Assembly: GCA_023259685.1 (NCBI GenBank)
Contig: JALRGP010000025.1
Span: 1-11,205, forward strand
From: Alphaproteobacteria bacterium
Lineage (GTDB): Bacteria > Pseudomonadota > Alphaproteobacteria > JALRGP01
Direction: 5' to 3'
Length of the DNA: 11,205 nucleotides
Part shown: one piece after another, positions 1 through 7,307 of the stretch
How positions within the stretch are numbered: the first letter of the stretch is position 1
Layout: each line of letters begins with the position of its first letter
Position numbers and translations under genes: made by a program
The notes under the pieces: generated by a model
What the model saw: the letters and a program-made list of their open reading frames with translations, nothing else
Databases searched by the model: none
What the model was told of the DNA's origin: nothing

Positions 1-81
1 GCATTGGGTATCCTTCAAAAAGCTAAAACAAAACCTGAGCAATCACTCAAAAGTATCATGAGACGAAATGCTATGTCCTGA
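1..81 (+). CDS. possible C-terminal tail of a truncated gene, unrecognised
   Basis: The first frame is open from the window edge to a TGA at 79-81 and would encode 26 residues ending RRNAMS. The tail is basic and polar (KAKTKPEQSLKSIMRR). I do not recognise a family. One other frame is open for almost as long (to a TGA at 59-61), so the reading is only weakly supported. It would lie upstream of, and in the same direction as, the tRNA-Val gene. Confidence 0.3.
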   Translation, partial: ALGILQKAKTKPEQSLKSIMRRNAMS

Positions 82-148
82 AAACATCTATTGAATTGTG
101 TCAATAAAATTCTTCGTGCGTAGGCCCTGCTATGCCAGGTTTATGAAT

Positions 149-179
149 TTGAGTTTTTAAGAAAAGTTGCTACTATAAC
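149..179 (+). promoter_or_regulatory. candidate sigma-70 promoter for tRNA-Val
   Basis: TTGAGT at 149-154 could be the -35 box. TACTAT at 171-176 (16-base spacer) or the overlapping TATAAC at 174-179 could be the -10 box. Transcription would begin just before the mature tRNA 5' end at 187, leaving a very short leader. The call rests on motif matches and position only. Confidence 0.4.
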
Positions 180-186
180 ATACATG

Positions 187-261
<75 letters not shown>

Positions 262-282
262 TTTAAAATCTTCAAAAATAAT

Positions 283-1104
283 TTACATACTGACTGTTTG
301 ATTAGTCAACGTCAATCCTGGTTTTAATTTAACAATAATTTTTTCAGTGTCCCGTAGGTCAATTTTTTCTATATTTTTAATTCTATTGTTTGCTTTTTTT
401 AATATTTTTTCTAATATCCCCAGTGCTTGGTTATGATGATCCTCCGGTAGCAAAATTTTGACACCGTTCTTTAAAATAAATTCCCATCGTCTTTTTCTAA
501 CGAAATGATAATAACGTATATGCTGTGATATCCAAGGGTGCGACGTTAATTCATTTAATAATGTGGCTGCGTGCATACATGCGTCATCTCCTAAAAAAAC
601 GGGGAAATCAACGCCTAATAAGGATCGATAGGGCTCCATCTCAATTTTTTTGCCATCTTTGTCAATGTAAAAAAGTATTTTTTTTTCTTGAAAAAGTGCA
701 ATGGGTTCTCTTTCGTCAATTGAAATACATAATGACCATGGTAAGGTTCGTTGAACCGATACATGTTTGATCCAAGGTAACGATGATAAAGACATTTGAA
801 TATCAGACAAAGATCTTTTAAATATCCCATCATTTTTGTAAACATCAATAGCACGCAATACTTCGGATGATGGGGTGATTTTTCTGCCATAAATTTTAAT
901 ATTTTTTAAAGAAAAACCACACATTTTAAAAGAGCCTACAAAAATATCATGACCGTAACGATACAGCTTTTGGTGATCACTTAAGACGTACCAAATTCCA
1001 CCACTCACACCTATCACAATGATTAAAACGATACGAATCCAAGACCATAATATTTGCAGACGCCGTCGTTGATATTTTTTCTTTTTTTGCTTGGCTGATT
1101 TCAT
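283..1104 (-). CDS. ftsQ: cell division protein FtsQ
   Basis: Bitopic inner-membrane divisome protein that links early and late division proteins (FtsA/FtsK side to FtsL/FtsB/FtsW/FtsI). The 273-residue product has the family layout: a very basic cytoplasmic tail (KQKKKKYQRRR), one membrane segment at about 20-41, a POTRA-like domain at about 64-134 (LKNIKIYGR, then LPWIKHVSVQRTLPWSL and IDEREPIALFQ), and the FtsQ beta domain with RWEFILKNGVKILLP and IDLRDTEKIIVKLKPG near the end. The frame stays open upstream to a TTG at 1140, inside iscS. I prefer the ATG at 1104, 4 bases after the iscS stop, because the basic tail begins there. No good Shine-Dalgarno sequence is visible, so translational coupling to iscS is likely. 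It is unusual that ftsQ is not next to ddl and ftsA. Confidence 0.88.
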   Translation of the reverse strand: MKSAKQKKKKYQRRRLQILWSWIRIVLIIVIGVSGGIWYVLSDHQKLYRYGHDIFVGSFKMCGFSLKNIKIYGRKITPSSEVLRAIDVYKNDGIFKRSLSDIQMSLSSLPWIKHVSVQRTLPWSLCISIDEREPIALFQEKKILFYIDKDGKKIEMEPYRSLLGVDFPVFLGDDACMHAATLLNELTSHPWISQHIRYYHFVRKRRWEFILKNGVKILLPEDHHNQALGILEKILKKANNRIKNIEKIDLRDTEKIIVKLKPGLTLTNQTVSM

Positions 1105-1108
1105 GAAT

Positions 1109-2311
1109 CTAAGAAGCCCATTGAATGGTGGAAATATCAATGCCTTCTTGTTTCATTTCCCACAAAGGGCTGAGATCCCTTAATTTATTGACTGCACTGA
1201 CGATGTCATGGACGGCCTGATTGACTTCATCTTCTGTTGTGAATCTGCCAATACCAAATCTTAAGGATGTATGAGATAAATCATCAGGAATACCTAATGC
1301 TTTTAATACATATGACGGCTCTAATGATGACGACGTGCATGCTGATCCTGATGATACAGCCAAATTTTTAATGGCCATCATCAAACCTTCTCCTTCAACA
1401 CAATCAAAACTCATATTTAAATTGCCTGGCACACGATGAGCCATGCTGCCATTGACATAAACGTGAGACAATTGATTTGTGATGCCATGGTACAGTTGGT
1501 GGGTTAAATGTTGTATGCGTTGTGATTCTTCAGACATGGTTTCTTGGGCAATGTGACATGCCTCTCCCAAACCAACACATAAAGGGGTTGCCAATGTCCC
1601 TGAGCGAACACCCATTTCTTGGCCACCGCCATTCATTTGTGGTGTTAAACGTACACGACGGTTGGTTTTACGCACATACAGTGCGCCAATTCCTTTAGGG
1701 CCATAAATTTTATGTCCAGATATGCTCATTAAATCAACATCTAAGTCATTCACATCAATAGGAATTCTTCCCAAAGCCTGAGCGGCATCTGTATGAAGAT
1801 AGACACCTTTTTTTCGGCAAATATCTGCAATCTTTTTGATATGTTGAATTGTTCCAATTTCATTATTTACAAAAATGACGGATACGAGCGCTGTATCAGG
1901 TGTTAATGATTTTTCCAGATCATCTAAATCCAAAAATCCTTCTTTATCAACCGGAACGGATGTGATGCGCACACCTTTATGGGCAAGATATTTTGTCGTA
2001 TCTAAAATACATTTATGTTCAATAGTTGAAGTGATAATGTGATTTTTTTTTCCTTGGAAGAACTCCCACACACCCTTTAAGGCCAAATTATTGGATTCCG
2101 TTGCGCCACTTGTAAAAATAATTTCCTTGGGTTGGGCCCCCATGAGACGTGCAACTTTAGATCTTGCTTCTTCTATGGAATTTTCTGCGTCCCATCCAAA
2201 TTGATGGTTTCTAGAGTGAGGATTGCCGAATTTTTCATAAAAAAATGGTAGCATTTTGTCAACAACGCGTGGATCACACTGAGTTGTGGCATTATTATCT
2301 AAGTAAATCAT
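1109..2311 (-). CDS. iscS: cysteine desulfurase IscS
   Basis: PLP enzyme that takes sulfur from L-cysteine as a persulfide and supplies it for Fe-S cluster assembly and tRNA thiolation. The 400 residues match group I (IscS/NifS) desulfurases over their length: IYLDNNATT at the N-terminus, TSGATESNN at 67-75, His99 stacking over PLP, Asp175 in HTDAAQALG, Schiff-base Lys201 in [15 protein letters not shown], the catalytic-loop Cys325 in [17 protein letters not shown], and a typical ending ([18 protein letters not shown]). The ATG at 2311 is the natural start, just before the conserved IYLD strand, though no strong ribosome binding site precedes it. iscR and iscU are not adjacent. Instead ftsQ follows after 4 bases on the same strand, and rplM starts divergently upstream. 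Confidence 0.96.
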   Translation of the reverse strand: MIYLDNNATTQCDPRVVDKMLPFFYEKFGNPHSRNHQFGWDAENSIEEARSKVARLMGAQPKEIIFTSGATESNNLALKGVWEFFQGKKNHIITSTIEHKCILDTTKYLAHKGVRITSVPVDKEGFLDLDDLEKSLTPDTALVSVIFVNNEIGTIQHIKKIADICRKKGVYLHTDAAQALGRIPIDVNDLDVDLMSISGHKIYGPKGIGALYVRKTNRRVRLTPQMNGGGQEMGVRSGTLATPLCVGLGEACHIAQETMSEESQRIQHLTHQLYHGITNQLSHVYVNGSMAHRVPGNLNMSFDCVEGEGLMMAIKNLAVSSGSACTSSSLEPSYVLKALGIPDDLSHTSLRFGIGRFTTEDEVNQAVHDIVSAVNKLRDLSPLWEMKQEGIDISTIQWAS

Positions 2312-2459
2312 ACAATAAAAAAAATCGGTGGTCTGTATAAAAAAATACTAGCATATTTTAGCTTTTAATGAGACACCCCTGTTTGCAAATCATTTCAAAA
2401 ATTTGTCATCAAAAAAACATTCATTTATAATAATCGTAGGTATTTAAGCTCTTAAAAAA
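2312..2459. other. divergent intergenic region between iscS and rplM
   Basis: This 148-base AT-rich spacer separates the two divergent starts. The rplM side carries a clear promoter (separate entry). On the iscS side several AT-rich hexamers could serve as a -10 box, for example TAAAAT or TAGTAT on the minus strand near 2345-2362, but none has a well-spaced -35 box, so I do not choose one. No RNA structure or IscR-type site is evident. Confidence 0.5.
2403..2431 (+). promoter_or_regulatory. strong sigma-70 promoter for rplM-rpsI
   Basis: The -35 box TTGTCA at 2403-2408 matches consensus at 5 of 6 positions, and the -10 box TATAAT at 2426-2431 matches at 6 of 6, with the ideal 17-base spacer. 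Transcription should start near 2438, giving a leader of about 22 bases before the rplM ATG. Such strength suits a ribosomal protein operon. The leader is too short for a conventional structured autoregulatory element. Confidence 0.8.
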
Positions 2460-2927
2460 ATGCTTACAAAATCTATGCGCCGTGAAGACGTTCAACCGAA
2501 ATGGTATCTCATCGACGCAAAAGATATGATTGTTGGTCGCCTTGCGACGGTTATTGCTCGCTATATTCGTGGTAAGCATAAACCTTATTTTACACCTCAT
2601 GTCAATTGCGGTGATAAAATTGTGGTTATTAATGCAAAAGATGTGCATTTAACTGGAAGCAAACGCAAAGACAGTAAATTTTATTGGCACACGGGATATC
2701 CGGGTGGAATTAAGGAACGCACAATGGGACAGATTTTAGATGGACGTTTTCCAGAACGTGTCCTTGAAAAAGCCGTTGAACGGATGATTCCAAAAGGTCC
2801 TCTTGGTCGTGATGTGATGCGTAATCTTCGTGTGTACCCTGGTCAAGACCATCCCCATGAAGCCCAAAAATTAGAAATTTTGGATGTGGCCTCTATGAAC
2901 ACAAAAAATAAAAGGAGATCCGCTTGA
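2460..2927 (+). CDS. rplM: 50S ribosomal protein L13
   Basis: Early-assembling large-subunit protein that binds 23S rRNA. The 155-residue product carries the family signature throughout: [59 protein letters not shown] and [20 protein letters not shown], then [21 protein letters not shown]. The ATG at 2460 gives a short N-terminal extension like that of other alphaproteobacterial L13 proteins; an in-frame ATG at 2475 is a possible alternative. No clear Shine-Dalgarno sequence is seen in the short leader. The TGA stop at 2925-2927 overlaps the rpsI start, as expected for the conserved rplM-rpsI pair. Confidence 0.98.
   Translation: MLTKSMRREDVQPKWYLIDAKDMIVGRLATVIARYIRGKHKPYFTPHVNCGDKIVVINAKDVHLTGSKRKDSKFYWHTGYPGGIKERTMGQILDGRFPERVLEKAVERMIPKGPLGRDVMRNLRVYPGQDHPHEAQKLEILDVASMNTKNKRRSA
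2911..2919 (+). promoter_or_regulatory. ribosome binding site that fixes the TTG start of rpsI
   Basis: AAAGGAGAT, with GGAG at 2914-2917, lies 6 bases before TTG at 2924-2926. It is the best Shine-Dalgarno sequence in the window. It sits inside the last rplM codons and supports TTG as the true rpsI start. Confidence 0.85.
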
Positions 2928-3427
2928 AAAACGTTAATTTAGACCAATTAAAAACAGCTCTTCAACAACCTCAAGATGAACCATCAAAAGTTGTTGAGGT
3001 TGCTCAAGATGTGCCACTCAGAGAAAGGAAAGTTGATTCCTTAGGACGTGCTTATGCAACGGGTAAAAGAAAATCTTCCATTGCGCGTGTATGGGTAAAA
3101 TCTGGAACGGGTAAAATTATTGTCAATAATAAACCTTACGGTGATTATTTTTCCAGGTCTGTGTTGCAAATGATGATTGATCAGCCATTTAAAATTTCTG
3201 GAACATTATCTCAATTTGATGTGATGTGTACAGTGAAAGGCGGAGGCCTGTCTGGCCAAGCCGGTGCAGTACGCCATGGTATTAGCTGTGCATTGTCCCA
3301 TTTCGACCCATCTCTTCGTCCATCCTTAAAGCAAAATCACTTTTTAACCCGTGATAGCCGCGAAGTTGAACGTAAAAAACCAGGTCGTCCCAAAGCACGT
3401 CGTCGTTTCCAATTCTCCAAACGCTAG
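2924..3427 (+). CDS. rpsI: 30S ribosomal protein S9
   Basis: Small-subunit head protein whose C-terminal tail reaches the P-site tRNA. The 167-residue product has a non-conserved N-terminal extension of about 40 residues, then the S9 core from [20 protein letters not shown] (42-61), [29 protein letters not shown], and the basic end [22 protein letters not shown] in which the final lysine-arginine is the conserved P-site contact. Translation starts at TTG, supported by a strong Shine-Dalgarno sequence. The start overlaps the rplM stop as TTGA, so the two are translationally coupled. An aminotransferase gene follows after 7 bases without a visible terminator. Confidence 0.97.
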   Translation: MKNVNLDQLKTALQQPQDEPSKVVEVAQDVPLRERKVDSLGRAYATGKRKSSIARVWVKSGTGKIIVNNKPYGDYFSRSVLQMMIDQPFKISGTLSQFDVMCTVKGGGLSGQAGAVRHGISCALSHFDPSLRPSLKQNHFLTRDSREVERKKPGRPKARRRFQFSKR

Positions 3428-3434
3428 GGTTTCT

Positions 3435-4538
3435 ATGATCAAGCTGTCTCAAGCTTGTCTTGGTCCCGAAGAAGAAGCAGCCGTCGTCAACGTTTTGCGT
3501 CATGACGGATATTTGGGAATGGGAAAAGAAACGATTGCGTTTGAAAAGGAATTAGAAACTTTTTTAAAAGACGCGTCAAGCGGTTCTGTGTCACTATGTT
3601 GTTGCCACACGGGAACCGCGGCCCTTCATTTGGCGACCCAAGCTCTTGGGATTGGCCCGGGGGATGAGGTGTTGATACCATCGATGACCTACATTGCATC
3701 GTTCCAAGCCGTCAGTGCGACGGGCGCAAAAGCTGTCGCTGTTGACATAGACCCCAACAGTGGAGCGATTGATTTAAGCAGTGCAAAGTCTTTGATGACA
3801 TCAAAAACCAAAGCCATCATGCCTGTTTTGTATGCGGGCAGTATGCATATGGCAAATGACGTGTATGCTTTTGCAAAGGACAATGGGCTTTATGTGATTG
3901 AGGACGCCGCCCATGGATTTGGCCAACCATTTTCATTTCATGACCATGTGGTCACCTGCATCAGTTTTGATAGCATTAAAAACATCACGTGCGGTGAAGG
4001 GGGTGTGGTATTTTCCAAAAATACACGTATTGTCGAAAAAATTAAAGATCTACGACTCCTTGGGGTTGAAAAAGACTCTGATCAACGAGCCAAAGGCGGG
4101 CGGTCATGGGACTTTGATGTAAAAGAGCAAGGATGGCGTTACCATATGAGTAATATCAACGCCGCCATTGGACGGGCTCAGCTCAAAAAAATTCATTTGT
4201 TTTTAAAAAGACGCACGTATATTGTGAGTCGTTATTTAAATGAAATATCTCACCCAATGATCCAAATGCTGGCTATTGATTGGCGTGCACCTCATATTTT
4301 TCCCATGCTATTTTTAGGCAACCGCGACAAATTCAGACAAGATTTACTTAAAGAAGGAATCGAAACCGGCGCTCACTACAAAGCCAACCATTTATTATCA
4401 TTTTATAGAACGCCTTACGATTTAAAAGGTGCGGAGTTTTTTTCTGAGCATGTGGTGAGCCTGCCGCTTCATGTGAATTTGACGGATGAGGACGTGAGCA
4501 CAGTCATTGCAACAGTTCAAAAAATGTGTTTAAATTAG
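3435..4538 (+). CDS. DegT/DnrJ/EryC1/StrS-family PLP aminotransferase
   Basis: Members of this family transfer an amino group, usually from glutamate, to a keto-sugar nucleotide in surface polysaccharide or amino-sugar synthesis; the substrate here cannot be read from the sequence. The 367 residues show the fold-type I layout: HTGTAALHLA (58-67), GPGDEVLIPSMTYIAS (75-90), VIEDAAHGFG with Asp157 for the PLP ring nitrogen, Schiff-base Lys182 in SFDSIKNITCGEGG, and RYHMSNINAAIGRAQL. The ATG at 3435 lies 7 bases after the rpsI stop and is preceded by AGGG; the frame also runs back into rpsI, but conserved sequence begins at MIKLSQ. It is probably co-transcribed with rplM-rpsI, an odd setting for a sugar enzyme. 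The first half is much richer in G+C than the second (hand counts: 65% at 3601-3660, 30% at 4201-4260), which hints at transfer or a mosaic origin. Confidence 0.88.
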   Translation: MIKLSQACLGPEEEAAVVNVLRHDGYLGMGKETIAFEKELETFLKDASSGSVSLCCCHTGTAALHLATQALGIGPGDEVLIPSMTYIASFQAVSATGAKAVAVDIDPNSGAIDLSSAKSLMTSKTKAIMPVLYAGSMHMANDVYAFAKDNGLYVIEDAAHGFGQPFSFHDHVVTCISFDSIKNITCGEGGVVFSKNTRIVEKIKDLRLLGVEKDSDQRAKGGRSWDFDVKEQGWRYHMSNINAAIGRAQLKKIHLFLKRRTYIVSRYLNEISHPMIQMLAIDWRAPHIFPMLFLGNRDKFRQDLLKEGIETGAHYKANHLLSFYRTPYDLKGAEFFSEHVVSLPLHVNLTDEDVSTVIATVQKMCLN

Positions 4539-4564
4539 AAAATATTTTCTTCTGTTAAATTTTC

Positions 4565-4579
4565 GTAACTACCCAGGTT
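4565..4579 (+). repeat. left terminal inverted repeat of the IS66 remnant
   Basis: GTAACTACCCAGGTT is the exact reverse complement of 5061-5075. The match stops at 15 bases on both the inner and outer sides. Confidence 0.93.
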
Positions 4580-4606
4580 AATGGATTAAAAAAACAACAA
4601 ATTTAA

Positions 4607-5061
4607 AATAATCTGTTAGTATTTAAAAAATTAGAAGAGGCCGTAGTTCGTCTAGAAACTCTTCTAAAGCAATCTGAAGGTCTTTTAAAGAAAGCTCATG
4701 AAAGAATTGAGGCGCTAGAAAGACGTTTAAATTTAAACAGTTCCAACAGTTCAAAGCCTCCATCATGAAGCACAACCACCTTTATCAAAACGTAAAAACA
4801 AAGATGTGTTGGGCATCATTTTCTACTGAGACTGCCTCATTTTAAGGACAGTGTGCTTCGTTTTTTAACACATCAAGGTGTGCCATTTACGAATAATCAA
4901 GCAGGAGCAGATACTTGATGATGAAAGTAAAATAAAAAATAGCAGTCAGCTTTCGCGTTCAAAAAGGAGCGGATCATTTTTGTCTTATTCGTGGGTTCTT
5001 ATCTGCCGCTCGTAAACAGAAAAAAAATATCTTTGCTGATATTTCAACTGTTTTTGGGTAA
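4607..5061 (+). pseudogene. IS66-family transposase remnant (tnpC-like)
   Basis: Four pieces can be read. Piece 1 (about 4607-4768) gives an N-terminal coiled coil, LEEAVVRLETLLKQSEGLL, then the IS66 signature NLNSSNSSKPPS and a TGA. Piece 2 (from 4764, another frame) gives EAQPPLSKRKNK. Piece 3 (4802-4918, same frame as piece 1) gives LRLPHFKDSVLRFL and VPFTNNQAGADT, the C-terminal catalytic neighbourhood (normally FTNNQAE), then a stop. Piece 4 (4918-5061) gives MMKVK, an in-frame TAA at 4933-4935, KIAVSFRVQKGADHFCLIRG and ADISTVFG before a final TAA. The central domains, including the zinc-binding region and most of the DDE core, are missing between pieces 2 and 3. The gene cannot make transposase. 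Confidence 0.88.
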
Positions 5062-5075
5062 ACCTGGGTAGTTAC
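5061..5075 (+). repeat. right terminal inverted repeat of the IS66 remnant
   Basis: AACCTGGGTAGTTAC is the perfect inverted copy of 4565-4579. Its first base is also the last base of the transposase stop codon (TAA at 5059-5061), the tight packing expected at an IS end. Confidence 0.93.
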
Positions 5076-5084
5076 AATTTATTT

Positions 5085-5113
5085 AAAAAAACTATCACTC
5101 TGGCCTTGAGTGA
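5085..5113 (-). terminator. probable rho-independent terminator after mvaS
   Basis: On the minus strand a 6-base-pair stem, TCACTC/GAGTGA with loop AAGGCCA, is followed after TAG by a run of seven T. It lies just past the mvaS stop codon, which starts the end of the long minus-strand gene run, and next to the IS66 end. The stem is short and an overlapping hairpin (5105-5121) competes with it, so confidence is moderate. Confidence 0.5.
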
Positions 5114-5134
5114 AACTCAAGAATTCCAATAACT

Positions 5135-6283
5135 TTAATGTGGTTGACTATAGATTCTACTGTGACGATCAAATCCCAAAAAAGTTAAAGACCCTGTTTT
5201 AAAATGATGATCTAATAACAGTGATCCTGAATGGGATGGTATCTGTGTTTGGTAAAAATTTAAATAGGTTTCGATATCGATACTTATCATCTCTTTGAGC
5301 ATGTGAGAGTGTTGTTTTTGATATAAATGTTTTGAAAAATCTGGTTGAACCTGTGCATAAAAATATTCCGCAACACATCCGGACCCATAGCTGAACAAAC
5401 CAATTTTTTCTCCCTCTTTAATGGGGGAATTTTCTAACAAAGAACACAAACTAATGTACAAAGAAGCGGTATAAGCATTACCCACTAAACGATTATAAGC
5501 CAAAGAAAATTCTATGGTTGGAGTCGTCTTTTCTTGTTTATTTTTTAAAAATCGTTGATGGACCCGTTCAGCCATACGGCTAAATGGTGTGTGGTAACAA
5601 AAATAATGAAGATCATTAATGTTGATATTTGTTTTTTTTTTAAAATCTTGAAAACATAAATCCAAAACCTCCATATACTTTTTGACAGAATATTGGTTGG
5701 ATACAACAGCATAATCTAAATAATTAGGACGCCAAAAATCCATGACGTGATCTGTGTAAATACCACTGGTGGGATGAATTGTTAAAAGCCTTGGATCATT
5801 AGAAATTAACATGGCAACGGCTCCTGCTCCTTGGGTTGGCTCACCCAGTGATCCAATTTCATATTTGGCAATGTCGCTTGCTATCACAAGAACCTTTTGA
5901 TCAGGGTGATTTTTAACAAAATCTAAAGCTAATTGCAGAGCCCCAGTCGCACTGTAACACGCCTGTTTTACTTCTAAAACACGTACGTTAGGCTTAAGAT
6001 TTAAAAAATGATGGATGTAAATTCCTGCCGCTTTAGATTGATCAACGCTTGTTTCAGTTGCAAATAAAACAAACCCTACTTTTTCTAGATCGTTTGGATC
6101 AAAACGTGCAGCTGCACTGACCCCCATGGTGATAATATCTTCGCAAGGGGGCGGAACAGCCATTTGATGTTGCCCTAAATCTTGGAAAAAACGACCACTT
6201 GGTAACTGTCGCTGTTTTTCCATCAACCGTAATGGAAGGGCGTAAGATGGCACATAAAACGATAATTGATCAATGCCCGCCAT
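5135..6283 (-). CDS. mvaS: hydroxymethylglutaryl-CoA synthase (HMG-CoA synthase)
   Basis: Condenses acetyl-CoA with acetoacetyl-CoA to HMG-CoA, the first committed step of the mevalonate route to isoprenoids; cytosolic. The 382-residue length fits bacterial MvaS. The catalytic triad is visible: general base Glu77 in FATETSVDQSKAAG, acylated Cys109 in EVKQACYSATGAL, and His231 in CYHTPFSRMAERVHQ. Other family motifs are GEPTQGAGAVAMLI (147-160), DFWRPNYLD (182-190), YNRLVGNAYTASLY (263-276) and FSYGSGCVAEYF. The ATG at 6283 is preceded by AGGTGG, 3 bases away, one of the better ribosome binding sites here, and lies 14 bases inside the end of mvaA. The next mevalonate enzyme is therefore encoded directly upstream and the two genes are coupled. 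Some divergence is seen in the last 60 residues, which I cannot assign further. Confidence 0.95.
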   Translation of the reverse strand: MAGIDQLSFYVPSYALPLRLMEKQRQLPSGRFFQDLGQHQMAVPPPCEDIITMGVSAAARFDPNDLEKVGFVLFATETSVDQSKAAGIYIHHFLNLKPNVRVLEVKQACYSATGALQLALDFVKNHPDQKVLVIASDIAKYEIGSLGEPTQGAGAVAMLISNDPRLLTIHPTSGIYTDHVMDFWRPNYLDYAVVSNQYSVKKYMEVLDLCFQDFKKKTNININDLHYFCYHTPFSRMAERVHQRFLKNKQEKTTPTIEFSLAYNRLVGNAYTASLYISLCSLLENSPIKEGEKIGLFSYGSGCVAEYFYAQVQPDFSKHLYQKQHSHMLKEMISIDIETYLNFYQTQIPSHSGSLLLDHHFKTGSLTFLGFDRHSRIYSQPH

Positions 6284-7307
6284 GATCCACCTGTTTTTGG
6301 TGTAGACGTTCTAGTCTCATATGAGAATCTACCAATTCTTTATGACGACACAAGGCGGCAAGCAGTGACAACTCACCACATAAAGTCGTTGCTGCGGCAA
6401 TTGCAGACAATCGTTTTGATGCGCCTTCACCTTCACATCCCATATTTTTTAATCGTTCTTTGATAAAATAGTGATGCTTTCCATTGCCAATCGAACCCAC
6501 AATTATATTTGGCATAGTGATCGAAAATACAAAAGCTCCATTAGAATTTAAATACCCGTAAGTCATTCCTTGAGACCCTTCTACGATATTAGCGGCATCT
6601 TGACCCGTTGCCAAATAAAAGGCCAATAACATATTTGCAAAATGAGCATTTGCGCTCATTAAAGTGCCAGCCATTCCGGATCCAATCCAATTCTTTTGAT
6701 AAATGATGTTGTGCAATTGTTGTGCCGTACATCGCAGTTTATTTTTACACAATTCTTCTGGTACTGTCATTTCTGCAACCACATGGTGTCCACGTCCCTG
6801 AATTGCATTAATAGCACTCACCTTTTTATCGCAACACATATTTCCTGAGACGCTATTAAATTTCAATGGATAATTGTCGCATAAAAAATCCCCAATCGCT
6901 TGAGCTGCTTTTGTCACCATATTATGCCCAGATGCTTCTTTTGGATCAATTGACACCCTGATAAATAAAAGAGGTCCTAAAATTTTGATATCGATACTTT
7001 GAAATTGACCAAAAGATGTCGTTGAGCCAACCACATCTTGTAAAATGCTTGTGGGAGTTTGTTGAATACATGATTGAATATAAACCGCTGATTCTAAGCT
7101 TTGCGCCTCTAGCAGTAAAGATCGGGTCATTGTAGACCCAAGGACTTTCATAAAAATGCCATTTGATTGCTGTGATAAAAATGCTCCTCTTTGAACGGAG
7201 GGCCATAGAGGCGTTTCGTATGTGGCAAGGGGAACCATTATATCTGCAACCACATCGCCACGCATTTTAATAGGACCAACAATTTTTGTTGGAATCGTTG
7301 TTATCAT
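6270..7307 (-). CDS. mvaA: hydroxymethylglutaryl-CoA reductase (HMG-CoA reductase)
   Basis: Reduces HMG-CoA to mevalonate using NAD(P)H; soluble, since no membrane segment is seen. The 345 residues carry all four catalytic positions: Glu31 in PLATYETPLWPSVQRG, Lys161 in SGNMCCDKKVSAINAIQGRG, Asp237 in ATGQDAANIVEGSQG, and His329 in LVDSHMRLER. The wording of these motifs (DKK.AIN..GRG, TMPNIIVGSIGNG) resembles class I (eukaryotic and archaeal) enzymes more than the class II type of Pseudomonas mevalonii or Staphylococcus. The N-terminus begins almost at the VGP motif, so the small N-terminal domain with the usual ENVIG motif is missing or very short. A stop lies in frame about 14 codons upstream of the ATG, and no start codon intervenes. 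The ATG overlaps the plsY stop by 4 bases (ATGA), and the stop overlaps mvaS by 14. Confidence 0.93.
   Translation of the reverse strand: MITTIPTKIVGPIKMRGDVVADIMVPLATYETPLWPSVQRGAFLSQQSNGIFMKVLGSTMTRSLLLEAQSLESAVYIQSCIQQTPTSILQDVVGSTTSFGQFQSIDIKILGPLLFIRVSIDPKEASGHNMVTKAAQAIGDFLCDNYPLKFNSVSGNMCCDKKVSAINAIQGRGHHVVAEMTVPEELCKNKLRCTAQQLHNIIYQKNWIGSGMAGTLMSANAHFANMLLAFYLATGQDAANIVEGSQGMTYGYLNSNGAFVFSITMPNIIVGSIGNGKHHYFIKERLKNMGCEGEGASKRLSAIAAATTLCGELSLLAALCRHKELVDSHMRLERLHQKQVDHGGH

Larger units (their letters stand above)
4565..5075 (+). mobile_element. degenerate IS66-family element, 511 bases
   Basis: A perfect 15-base inverted repeat bounds the element, and the sequence inside encodes broken pieces of an IS66-type transposase (TnpC) in transposase-typical order. 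The GTAA terminus agrees with IS66-family ends. An intact element of this family is about 2-2.5 kb or more, so most of the interior is gone. The expected 8-base target duplication is not evident: the flanks read AAATTTTC on the left and AATTTATT on the right, sharing only an AT-rich run. It fills most of the gap between the aminotransferase and mvaS. The remaining flanks, 4539-4564 and 5076-5134, hold no gene. Confidence 0.85.

Noticed and set aside
121..142. CCTG/CAGG hairpin near 125-138 as a terminator of the possible upstream gene
   Set aside because: The stem has only four base pairs and no T run follows it directly.
1105..1140. ftsQ start at the upstream TTG (1140)
   Set aside because: It would overlap iscS by 32 bases and add 12 residues of no family character; the ATG at 1104 fits the basic FtsQ N-terminus.
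4537..4550. AGAAAATATTTTCT palindrome at the aminotransferase stop as a terminator
   Set aside because: It is almost entirely A-T pairs, leaves no loop unless the inner pairs open, and has no clean T run after it, so it is too weak to call.
4557..5083. 8-base target duplication flanking the IS66 remnant
   Set aside because: The flanks AAATTTTC and AATTTATT share only part of an AT-rich run, which is expected by chance here.
5105..5121. CTTGAGT/ACTCAAG hairpin as a separate regulatory element
   Set aside because: It has a 3-base loop and is mutually exclusive with the better placed stem at 5095-5113 that precedes the T run; it is noted only as a competitor.
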